Source: JANNOG01 sp031398915
GTDB lineage: Bacteria; Actinomycetota; Actinomycetes; Actinomycetales; JBBAYJ01
Length of the DNA: 28,350 nt
Assembly: GCA_031398915.1 (NCBI GenBank)
Contig: JANNOG010000037.1
Coordinates: forward strand, 1-28,350
Reading direction: 5' to 3'
The notes below the pieces were generated by a model, which saw only the letters and a list, made by a program, of their open reading frames with translations, searched no databases and had not been told where the DNA came from. Both the position numbers and the translations under genes were made by a program. Positions 1 through 6,608 of the stretch are shown piece after piece. Position 1 is the stretch's first letter; the number at the start of each line of letters is the position of its first letter.

Positions 1-1
1 C

Positions 2-1897
2 GCGTCACTACGGGATCTGCTCGACCCGGAGGCGCTCGCCCGCACCGAGGCAGATCTACAAAGCCTGTCGCCGCAACGTCAGGCCCGGACCCTCGAAGAG
101 GTGAGCGACCTGCTCCGCCGCCTCGGACCGCTCTCCACGGCTGAGGTCGCTGCTCGAACCACCGACCAGGCGTCCGTCGACGACTGGTTGACCGAGTTGG
201 CAGGGCAACGACGACTCGTCGCGGTCCGCATCGCCGGCGAGGCGCAGTGGGCAGCGGTCGAGGATGCCGCCCGACTACGCGACGCCCTGGGCGTCGCCCT
301 TCCGGTGGGGACGCCGGCAGCGTTCACGGAGCCGGTTCCCGACCCTCTGGGGGACCTTCTGTCGCGGTACACCCGAACCCGGGGCCCGTTCACTGCCGCC
401 GAGGCCGGTCAGCGCTTCGGCCTGGGGATCGCCGTCGTGACGGCTGCCCTCCGCCGGTTGGTCGATGCGGGCCGGGTCAACGTGGGCGAGTTCCGCCCGA
501 TCACGGCCGGCGGACAACCCTCGAGTGAAGAGTTCTGTGACAGCGAGGTGCTCCGGATCCTTCGACGACGCTCGCTTGCCGCACTGCGCAGCGAGGTGGA
601 ACCCGTGACCGGCGAGGAGTTCGCCCGATTCCTGCCGGCCTGGCAGAACGTCGGGTCACGGTTGCGGGGCGGCGACGGGGTCCTGCGGGTCGTGGAGCAA
701 CTCGCGGGGGTGGTCGTTCCCGCCAGCGCATGGGAGTCGCTGGTGCTACCCGCCCGTGTCGGCGACTACACGGGAGCCCTGCTGGACGAGCTGATGAGCA
801 GCGGTGAGGTGACCTGGCGGGGACACGGCAGCCTGCCTGGTGACGACGGCTGGGTCTCGCTGCACATCAGCGACACCGCCCCACTCACGCAAGCCCCGAC
901 GCCGGCGTGGGACGGTGACGACGACATCGAGTCCCGCCTGTTGGCCGTTCTGGCGGCAGGCGGTGCCTACTTCTTTCGCAGGCTGTGCGACGCGGCCGAA
1001 CTGACCGATGACGGCGCCGCCGCGACAGCCATCTGGGGCCTGGTGTGGGCCGGATTGGTCACCAACGACACCCTGGCACCGCTACGGGCGCTCACCAGCG
1101 GGCGCGCGGCTCACCGACCCACCAGGACACCCCGACCCGTTCGCGGCTCGGCGGGCGGAAGACTGCGAGGCTTGGCAGCCGGCGCCGGCGGGCACCCGCT
1201 GGGGGCACCCCCGCGGATGCCGTCACGCGCCGGTCCGCCGACGATGGCAGGACGCTGGTCGATCGTGCCGGCAGCCGTCACCGATCCGACGGTGCGCGCT
1301 GCAGCAGCGGCCGAGGTCTTCCTCGATCGGTACGGCGTGGTGACCCGCGGCTCAGTCGTCGCAGAGGATGCACCCGGCGGCTTCGCCGCCGTCTACCGGG
1401 TGCTGTCGGGATTCGAGGACGCCGGCCGGGTTCGGCGCGGGTATTTCGTCGAGCACCTGGGGGCCGCGCAGTTCGCCACCTCCGGTGCCGTGGACCGGCT
1501 TCGCGGAGCCGCGCCGCTGACCGTGGCGAGCGGCCTGATCCTCGCCGCAACGGACCCGGCCAACCCGTATGGCGCAGCGCTGGCGTGGCCGCCCAGCGTG
1601 GGCAGTGGTGGGCGTCCTGGACGTAAAGCCGGAGCGATCGTCGTCCTGGTCGACGGCATGCTGTCGCTGTACGTCGAACGGGGTGGCCGCAGCGTCGTCT
1701 CCTTCGTCGAGGACACGGAGGTTCTGGAGACCGCGGCGCGGACACTGGCGACCACGGTGCGCGGGCCGGCGCTGGGTCGGGTGACTCTGACCCGGATCGA
1801 CGGTATCGATGCCCTGGACGTTCGGTCCCCGGTCACTGACGCACTCGAAGTCGCGGGCTTCTCGGCGACCCCGCGCGGCCTTCGGGTCACCGGATGA
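2..1897 (+). CDS. lhr: Lhr-type ATP-dependent DNA helicase, C-terminal part (5' end outside window)
   Basis: The frame is open from base 2 with no stop, so this is the last 631 residues of a longer protein; full Lhr helicases are about 1500 aa. The DEAD/DEAH motor motifs lie upstream of the window. What is visible fits the Lhr C-terminal region of winged-helix repeats and a beta-rich core: a segment reading WAGLVTNDTLAPLRAL, a short Arg/Gly/Pro-rich linker (about 1090-1210), then GPPTMAGRWS, which is typical of the family. Family knowledge: Lhr is a 3'-5' ssDNA translocase and RNA:DNA helicase linked to DNA repair in mycobacteria. A nei gene starts 6 bp after the stop, the same pairing as in M. 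tuberculosis. The GTG at 101 is an internal codon, not the start. No frameshift was found in the linker. Identity is confident; the enzymatic domains cannot be seen. Confidence 0.88.
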   Translation, partial: ASLRDLLDPEALARTEADLQSLSPQRQARTLEEVSDLLRRLGPLSTAEVAARTTDQASVDDWLTELAGQRRLVAVRIAGEAQWAAVEDAARLRDALGVALPVGTPAAFTEPVPDPLGDLLSRYTRTRGPFTAAEAGQRFGLGIAVVTAALRRLVDAGRVNVGEFRPITAGGQPSSEEFCDSEVLRILRRRSLAALRSEVEPVTGEEFARFLPAWQNVGSRLRGGDGVLRVVEQLAGVVVPASAWESLVLPARVGDYTGALLDELMSSGEVTWRGHGSLPGDDGWVSLHISDTAPLTQAPTPAWDGDDDIESRLLAVLAAGGAYFFRRLCDAAELTDDGAAATAIWGLVWAGLVTNDTLAPLRALTSGRAAHRPTRTPRPVRGSAGGRLRGLAAGAGGHPLGAPPRMPSRAGPPTMAGRWSIVPAAVTDPTVRAAAAAEVFLDRYGVVTRGSVVAEDAPGGFAAVYRVLSGFEDAGRVRRGYFVEHLGAAQFATSGAVDRLRGAAPLTVASGLILAATDPANPYGAALAWPPSVGSGGRPGRKAGAIVVLVDGMLSLYVERGGRSVVSFVEDTEVLETAARTLATTVRGPALGRVTLTRIDGIDALDVRSPVTDALEVAGFSATPRGLRVTG

Positions 1898-1903
1898 CGC
1901 CGT

Positions 1904-2776
1904 ATGCCTGAAGGCGACACGGTGTGGTTGGCTGCCCAGCGATTGGACGCGGCACTCGGCGGGCATCAGATCGTCCGCAGTGACTTGCGGGTTCCGTCGT
2001 TGGCGACGGTCGACCTGAGGGGTTCCACCGTCGCGGACGTCGTGTCGCGGGGCAAGCATCTGCTGTTTCGCTTCGTCGACGGGCCCGGCGCAGGCTGGAC
2101 GTTGCACACCCACTTCCGGATGGACGGCACCTGGCACCTGTACGGCCCCGACGACGTCCGTACCGGTGGCGCCGACCACCAGATCCGCGTCGTACTGGAG
2201 GTTGCCGGGACGACCGCTGTCGGTTACCGCCTGCCCGTCGTGGAACTCGTGCGTACGACGTCCGAGTCCGACGTCGTGGGGCACCTGGGGCCGGATCTCC
2301 TCGACCCCCATGTCGACCTGGCGGAGGCCGTCACCAGGCTGGAGAGCGACAGCGCTCGGCCGCTGGGGGACGCCTTGCTGGATCAGCGTCTCGTCGCCGG
2401 GATCGGCAACCTCTACCGGGCCGAGACCTGCTTCCTCGCCGGGGTCACACCGTTCGTCCCGATCGGTGAACTTGGGTCCTACGGCGTCGAATCCCGATCA
2501 GTGTTGGTCATCGCCAGGCGACTGTTGAGTGTCAATGCCGGACGCTCGGTGCAGGCGACCACCGGATATTCGCGGCGGGATTCGTGGCACTGGGTGTTCG
2601 AGCGACGATCGTGTCTGCGGTGCGCCACGCCGGTGTCCACCGCATTGACCGGGGTTGCACCCATGGCGCGGGTCGCCTACTGGTGCCCGTCGTGCCAGCG
2701 CGGGCCGTCACCGGAGTCGGTTCCGATCAGGCGGCTCCTACCACCCACGATCGGGCGGACCCGGTATCGCCCGTAA
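1904..2776 (+). CDS. nei: Endonuclease VIII / Fpg-Nei family DNA glycosylase (Nei2-like)
   Basis: A bifunctional DNA glycosylase/AP lyase that removes oxidised bases and cleaves the abasic site. The 290-aa protein begins MPEGDTVW, giving the obligatory Pro2 nucleophile and Glu3. A Lys in SRGKHLLFR is the usual beta-hairpin lysine. A helix-two-turn-helix follows (LLDQRLVAGIGNLYRAE), then a C-terminal zinc finger with pairs CLRC and CPSC. ATG 1904 is fixed by the need for Pro2. The gene starts 6 bp after the lhr stop and is probably cotranscribed with it, which fits a shared repair role. It ends 18 bp from the convergent clgR gene. Family is clear; the exact substrate (Nei1 or Nei2) is inferred from the lhr linkage. 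Confidence 0.93.
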   Translation: MPEGDTVWLAAQRLDAALGGHQIVRSDLRVPSLATVDLRGSTVADVVSRGKHLLFRFVDGPGAGWTLHTHFRMDGTWHLYGPDDVRTGGADHQIRVVLEVAGTTAVGYRLPVVELVRTTSESDVVGHLGPDLLDPHVDLAEAVTRLESDSARPLGDALLDQRLVAGIGNLYRAETCFLAGVTPFVPIGELGSYGVESRSVLVIARRLLSVNAGRSVQATTGYSRRDSWHWVFERRSCLRCATPVSTALTGVAPMARVAYWCPSCQRGPSPESVPIRRLLPPTIGRTRYRP

Positions 2777-2794
2777 CCAACCGGAGCGCAGCGC

Positions 2795-3133
2795 CTAAGC
2801 GGACGGGACGGACCCGCGCAACCGGTGAATGGGTGCCGGGATGACAGTCTTGCCGACCGGTCGACGGTCCACAGCCAACTCGACGTGGGCCACCAGTGCC
2901 TCGGCAGCCGCAATCCGGTCACTGACGGATCGCAGCACACTCGACATCGGCACGTCGAGCGCGTCGCAGATGCTGGCCAGCAGCTCCGACGACGCCTCCT
3001 TCTGACCCCGTTCGACTTCGCTCAGGTACCCGAGGGAGACGCGGGCTGCCGATGACACGTCGCGCAGAGTGCGGCCTTGACGTTGGCGCGCGCCCCGCAG
3101 GACGTCGCCGAGTTCTTCGCGGAGAAGTACCAC
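2795..3133 (-). CDS. clgR: ClgR/PopR-type XRE-family transcriptional regulator
   Basis: A 112-aa DNA-binding protein. The HTH_3/XRE domain covers about residues 6-65, with the hallmark RTLRDVSSAARVSLGYLSEV followed by ERGQKE. This matches the ClgR family of actinobacteria, which activates clp protease and chaperone genes under proteotoxic stress. The start is GTG 3133, preceded by GGAAGGAGG at 4-nt spacing; an in-frame extension upstream has no ribosome site and runs into the intergenic region. The tail is small and nonpolar (ends VPSA); ClgR proteins of other actinobacteria are turned over by ClpP through C-terminal residues, so the tail could be a degron (inference). It is last in the order rimO-pgsA-cinA-clgR, a conserved actinobacterial arrangement, and has its own 92-bp upstream region. 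Confidence 0.88.
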   Translation of the reverse strand: MVLLREELGDVLRGARQRQGRTLRDVSSAARVSLGYLSEVERGQKEASSELLASICDALDVPMSSVLRSVSDRIAAAEALVAHVELAVDRRPVGKTVIPAPIHRLRGSVPSA

Positions 3134-3137
3134 GTTC

Positions 3138-3146
3138 CCTCCTTCC
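3138..3146 (-). promoter_or_regulatory. Strong Shine-Dalgarno of clgR
   Basis: On the minus strand, GGAAGGAGG ends 4 nt before GTG 3133. It is one of the best ribosome-binding sites in the window and fixes the clgR start, excluding the 32-codon upstream extension of the frame. The rest of the clgR-cinA gap (3147-3225) holds no promoter or ClgR box that I can assign with confidence. Confidence 0.6.
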
Positions 3147-3225
3147 GACCGGACGATGTGTCCCGGGCGAGTGGTGACTCGTGACAGCGATGTCCTTACA
3201 ACGGTACTGGGCCTATCCATCGATC

Positions 3226-3810
3226 TCACCCAGGGGTGCCTCCGATACTCGAAGCAACGCCGCCCGAGCGCCCACGGTTCCCGAATGGCGGCACTCCTTC
3301 CTCAGGCGCCACGACCGACAGCATCATCCGCAAAGCGGACTCCACGGCCGCCGAACGCACGGTGGCCCGGTCACCGGACAGTCGCAATGCCCTGACGTGG
3401 ATCCCGGTCGACCCGTCGACGGCGATGTAGACCAATCCCGCCGGGATGCCGCGGTGTGGGCCGGGGCCCGCGACGCCCGTCGTGGCCACCGCAACGTCGG
3501 CATGCATCAGCCGGCGGACACCCGCCGCCATGGCGAGCGCGACGTCGGGGTCGACTGCACCGCGTTCGGCGAGCAGGTCGGCCGCCACGCCGAGTACGTC
3601 GTGCTTGACCTCGCCGCCGTAGGCAACGACTCCGCCGCGAAAGACGTCGGATGCCCCCACGACGCCGACCAGTGCGGCCGACACGGCACCTCCGGTCAGC
3701 GACTCCGCCACCGCAAGGCTCATGCCGGCCGTTCGCGCGTCACCGACCAGTCGGGTGGCCAGGCTGTGGCTGAGGTCTGGTGACGTCAGCGGCTGCGCCC
3801 CACGCGCCAT
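3226..3810 (-). CDS. pncC: CinA C-terminal domain protein / nicotinamide-nucleotide amidohydrolase (PncC-like)
   Basis: A 194-aa stand-alone CinA C-terminal domain, lacking the N-terminal MoCF-like domain of full-length CinA. Family motifs: AESLTGG near residue 36, VVAYGGEVK, and TTGVAGPGP in the active-site loop. The family deamidates NMN to nicotinate mononucleotide, recycling pyridine nucleotides. The last ~25 residues are Gly/Pro-rich and look unstructured. ATG 3810 overlaps the end of pgsA by 25 bp, so translation is probably coupled to pgsA. No strong ribosome site precedes it; the only purine-rich stretch is about 13 nt upstream. Sits between pgsA and clgR as in Streptomyces. Activity is inferred from the family. 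Confidence 0.88.
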   Translation of the reverse strand: MARGAQPLTSPDLSHSLATRLVGDARTAGMSLAVAESLTGGAVSAALVGVVGASDVFRGGVVAYGGEVKHDVLGVAADLLAERGAVDPDVALAMAAGVRRLMHADVAVATTGVAGPGPHRGIPAGLVYIAVDGSTGIHVRALRLSGDRATVRSAAVESALRMMLSVVAPEEGVPPFGNRGRSGGVASSIGGTPG

Positions 3811-4382
3811 GCGCGGATCACCACCTCGGCACCGCTGGCGATCGTCAGGATCAACATGACGGCCACGAGCGCTGTGACGAACGTCGCGCCCGCGGCTTCA
3901 CCCATCAGGGTCGTCACGAGAGATCCGGGTACCAGCAACACGGACGCTGTCACGATCTGGACGACGGTCTTCGCCTTGCCGCTGGCCGCTGCGGCGATCA
4001 CGCCCCGGCGGACCACGGCGAATCTGACTGCCGTGGCGACCACCTCGCGGGTGCAGACCACGCCCACGACCCACCACGACAGCTCCCCCAGCTGCGCCAA
4101 GGCAGCGAACACGGCGATGATCAGGACCTTGTCGGCGATGGGATCGGCAACCACGCCGAACCTGGTGATCTCGCCACGGCTGCGCGCCAAGGCGCCGTCC
4201 AGACGGTCCGTGACCGCCGCCGCGATGAACACGGCCAGGGCGATCAGTCGACGATTGGTCCCGGGCTCGTCCCCGATCAGCAGCACGCCCAGCACGACCG
4301 GTACCAGCAGGAGGCGCAACCCGGTCAGTGCATTCGAGACCGTGACGATCCGATTGCTGACGACCGGGGCCCCCGATGTCAT
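3786..4382 (-). CDS. pgsA: CDP-alcohol phosphatidyltransferase (PgsA-type phosphatidylglycerophosphate synthase)
   Basis: A 198-aa integral membrane enzyme. It carries the full CDP-alcohol phosphotransferase signature: Asp59, Asp62-Gly63, Ala66-Arg67, Gly76, Asp80 and Asp84, which bind the metal ions and the CDP headgroup. Hydrophobic stretches (about residues 23-37, 46-58, 86-95, 104-122, 136-153, 160-190) fit the usual six helices. It transfers a phosphatidyl group from CDP-diacylglycerol, most likely to glycerol-3-phosphate; inositol-phosphate-type relatives share the motif, so specificity is by context. Its ATG overlaps the rimO stop as ATGA, so translation is coupled. Gene order matches the actinobacterial pgsA between rimO and cinA. 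Confidence 0.9.
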   Translation of the reverse strand: MTSGAPVVSNRIVTVSNALTGLRLLLVPVVLGVLLIGDEPGTNRRLIALAVFIAAAVTDRLDGALARSRGEITRFGVVADPIADKVLIIAVFAALAQLGELSWWVVGVVCTREVVATAVRFAVVRRGVIAAAASGKAKTVVQIVTASVLLVPGSLVTTLMGEAAGATFVTALVAVMLILTIASGAEVVIRAWRVGRSR

Positions 4383-5806
4383 GTAGCTCTCGCCACCAGG
4401 TCGACCCCGTCGCTGTCGGACACGACGGCCCGGACTAACTGCCCGACGGCGGCGGGCATGGCCGATTTCGGGCCGGGGTGGACGGTCACTGTGCCGTCGA
4501 CGTCAGGACCCTGATGAGCCGCACGACCATTCGACAACCCGTCAACGTCGATCGATTCGACGAGGACCTCGACGTTCTCGCCGACGCGATCCTCGGCGCG
4601 CTGAGCCATGAGTTCGTCCACGAGGTCGCTGACGTGCACTCGACGGGACTCGATCTCCGCGTCGTCGACATGCCCCGCGAACGCCGTCGCCTCGGTGCCG
4701 TCCTCGTCGGAGTACCCGAACACCCCGACAGCGTCGAGACGGGCCTCGACGAGGAAGTCGCACAGCACGCGGACATCGGCCTCGGTCTCGCCGGGGAACC
4801 CGACGATCACGTTCGAACGGACACCGGCGGTGGGTGTGATGCCCCGGATCCTGGCCAGAAGGTCGAGGAAGTCGTCGGCGCCACCGAAACGGCGCATCCG
4901 GCGCAACAGGGCCGGCGCGGCGTGTTGGAACGACAGGTCGAAGTACGGAGCAACGCCGGGCGTGTCCGCGATCGCAGTCAGCAGGCCGGGCCGTAGCTCG
5001 GCGGGCTGCAGGTAGGACAATCGAACCCGGTCGATGCCGTCGACTCCGGCCAGTCGGGGCAGCAGCCGCTCCAGTAGCCGGAGGTCACCGAGGTCCTTGC
5101 CGTACGACGTGGTGTTCTCGCTGACGCACAACAGTTCACGGACACCGGTGTCGGCGAGCCAGCGAGCCTCCGCCAGTACCTCGTCGGCCGGTCGCGAGAC
5201 GAAGGACCCCCGAAACGCGGGTATGGCACAGAAGGTGCACCTGCGATCGCACCCGCCGGCCAGCTTGAGTGGCGCCCAGGGCCGCCCATCCAGTCGGGAA
5301 CGGTACTGGGGCGGGCCCGACGCAGGCCCGCCCTTCAGCGACTCATGACGCTCAACCGGAGCGATCGGCAGCAGGGTGCGGCGATCGACCGGCACGTGGC
5401 TCTCCGGCGCCCGCCCCAGCAGTACGTCACTGAGGTGGGACGACAGCTGCGGGTAGCTGTCGAAGCCCAGGATCGCGTCCGCCTCGGGCAGTTCCACCGC
5501 CAGTTGGGCCCCGTAACGCTCGGCCATGCAACCCACCGCCACGACCGCGCGTGTCGCGGCGCTGGGGTCGGATTTGAGTTCGGCGGCCTCGAGCAGGGTG
5601 TCGATGCTGTCCTGCTTGGCGTGGGCGATGAACCCACAGGTGTTGACCACCGCAACATCGGCGTCCGCCGCATCCGGGACCAGTTGCCACCCGTCAGCGT
5701 GCAATCGACCCGCGATCTCTTCACTGTCGACGTCGTTGCGCGAGCAACCCAGGCTGACGATGGCCACCGTGCCCCGCTGGGAAGGGGGTACGACGGGCGC
5801 GGTCAC
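4379..5806 (-). CDS. rimO: Ribosomal protein S12 methylthiotransferase RimO
   Basis: A 475-aa radical-SAM enzyme that methylthiolates the beta-carbon of the conserved aspartate of ribosomal protein S12. Domains: N-terminal MTTase with [4Fe-4S] cysteines C21, C57 and C93 (SLGCSRND, NTCGF, VGCMAERYG); radical-SAM core with C186-x3-C190-x2-C193 (GGCDRRCTFC); C-terminal TRAM-type beta domain. The SLGCSRND form and length favour RimO over MiaB. GTG 5806 is chosen because it places the conserved strand at residues 14-20; the longer open frame upstream overlaps the NYN gene and is arginine-rich shadow. It starts 16 bp after the NYN stop and overlaps pgsA by 4 bp. It needs Fe-S clusters, as do NadA and ErpA elsewhere in the window. 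Confidence 0.93.
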   Translation of the reverse strand: MTAPVVPPSQRGTVAIVSLGCSRNDVDSEEIAGRLHADGWQLVPDAADADVAVVNTCGFIAHAKQDSIDTLLEAAELKSDPSAATRAVVAVGCMAERYGAQLAVELPEADAILGFDSYPQLSSHLSDVLLGRAPESHVPVDRRTLLPIAPVERHESLKGGPASGPPQYRSRLDGRPWAPLKLAGGCDRRCTFCAIPAFRGSFVSRPADEVLAEARWLADTGVRELLCVSENTTSYGKDLGDLRLLERLLPRLAGVDGIDRVRLSYLQPAELRPGLLTAIADTPGVAPYFDLSFQHAAPALLRRMRRFGGADDFLDLLARIRGITPTAGVRSNVIVGFPGETEADVRVLCDFLVEARLDAVGVFGYSDEDGTEATAFAGHVDDAEIESRRVHVSDLVDELMAQRAEDRVGENVEVLVESIDVDGLSNGRAAHQGPDVDGTVTVHPGPKSAMPAAVGQLVRAVVSDSDGVDLVARAT

Positions 5807-5822
5807 CCGCTCAGAGTAGGCG

Positions 5823-6608
5823 TCAATTCGACGCGGCCACCTCACGCAGCGCCTTGGTCGGCCGCAACCACGCACCCTCGGGGGGAAGCGAGTCCAGGCG
5901 TACCCGGTCGAGCGGTGCGAGGAAGGCCCCGGGGACCTCCTCCAGGTCGATGAACGTGATGAACTCGGACTCCTGGGCGTAGCCGGCCACCTCGAAGAAC
6001 GACAGCACGACGATGTCGACCCCGGTGCGCGCCAGTTCCTGCAGCGGACCCAGGAAGTTCCGCCCGTCACCACTGGCCACCACCACCCGGCGGAGCCGTC
6101 CCGTCGCCGCGCGACTGGCGATGTGGGCGAGCATCGCGTCGTCGATGTCGTCGCCGTCGATCAGCTTGGGCTTGGCGAACACGGCGAACCCGAAGCTGCG
6201 GACGGCCTCCACCCAGCCACGCATCTGCATCGCGAATCCCGGGGGGATGTTGGCGAATACCGCGCCCTCGACGTCGTGACCCTTCGCGCTGTTGACGAAC
6301 CACGCGGCGATGGCGTCATAGCGCGGTCGATTGGACGCCGATGGTTTGGCATCGATGACCTGCGCCAGGGTCGCGTCGATGTTGGGGGCGTCCCACACCA
6401 GGACGTCCAGGGGTTCGCTGCTCTCGGGGACCGACAGCAGCGGGAAGGCGTGCCCGTTCGGCGTGGGCGCAGTCGCCGCCCCGGCTGACCCCCCCGGTCC
6501 CGGACGCGGCCGCGGTGCCTCGTCGACCTCTGCGGTCGGCCCGTCGGGCGCGCCGTGTGTGACGGGGCCGGGTATCAGTGGCTCGTCAGTGGTGAAGGGA
6601 TCAATCAC
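5823..6608 (-). CDS. NYN (PIN-like) domain protein, putative ribonuclease
   Basis: A 261-aa protein: a Pro/Gly/Ala-rich, probably disordered N-terminus (1-65) followed by a NYN domain. Visible acidic motifs are VWDAPNID (Asp73, Asn76, Asp78), DGDDIDD, and ASGDGRNF, the pattern that builds the Mg-binding site of PIN/NYN nucleases. After the domain comes an acidic/aromatic segment and a short tail ending VAASN. NYN proteins cut RNA in several systems, but the target here is unknown. GTG 6608 overlaps the ftsK stop by 8 bp and has GGGAG about 10 nt upstream, so it is translated in step with ftsK. Fold is confident; function is inferred. Confidence 0.8.
   Translation of the reverse strand: MIDPFTTDEPLIPGPVTHGAPDGPTAEVDEAPRPRPGPGGSAGAATAPTPNGHAFPLLSVPESSEPLDVLVWDAPNIDATLAQVIDAKPSASNRPRYDAIAAWFVNSAKGHDVEGAVFANIPPGFAMQMRGWVEAVRSFGFAVFAKPKLIDGDDIDDAMLAHIASRAATGRLRRVVVASGDGRNFLGPLQELARTGVDIVVLSFFEVAGYAQESEFITFIDLEEVPGAFLAPLDRVRLDSLPPEGAWLRPTKALREVAASN

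Noticed and set aside
1090..1210. Possible frameshift in lhr, where the sequence becomes Arg/Gly/Pro-rich
   Set aside because: The same frame carries recognisable Lhr sequence before (WAGLVTNDTL) and after (AGRWS), so this is a flexible linker, not a break.
3147..3225. ClgR operator or SigE-type promoter upstream of clgR
   Set aside because: TTGTAA is present but no spaced -10, and no convincing ClgR palindrome; too weak to call.
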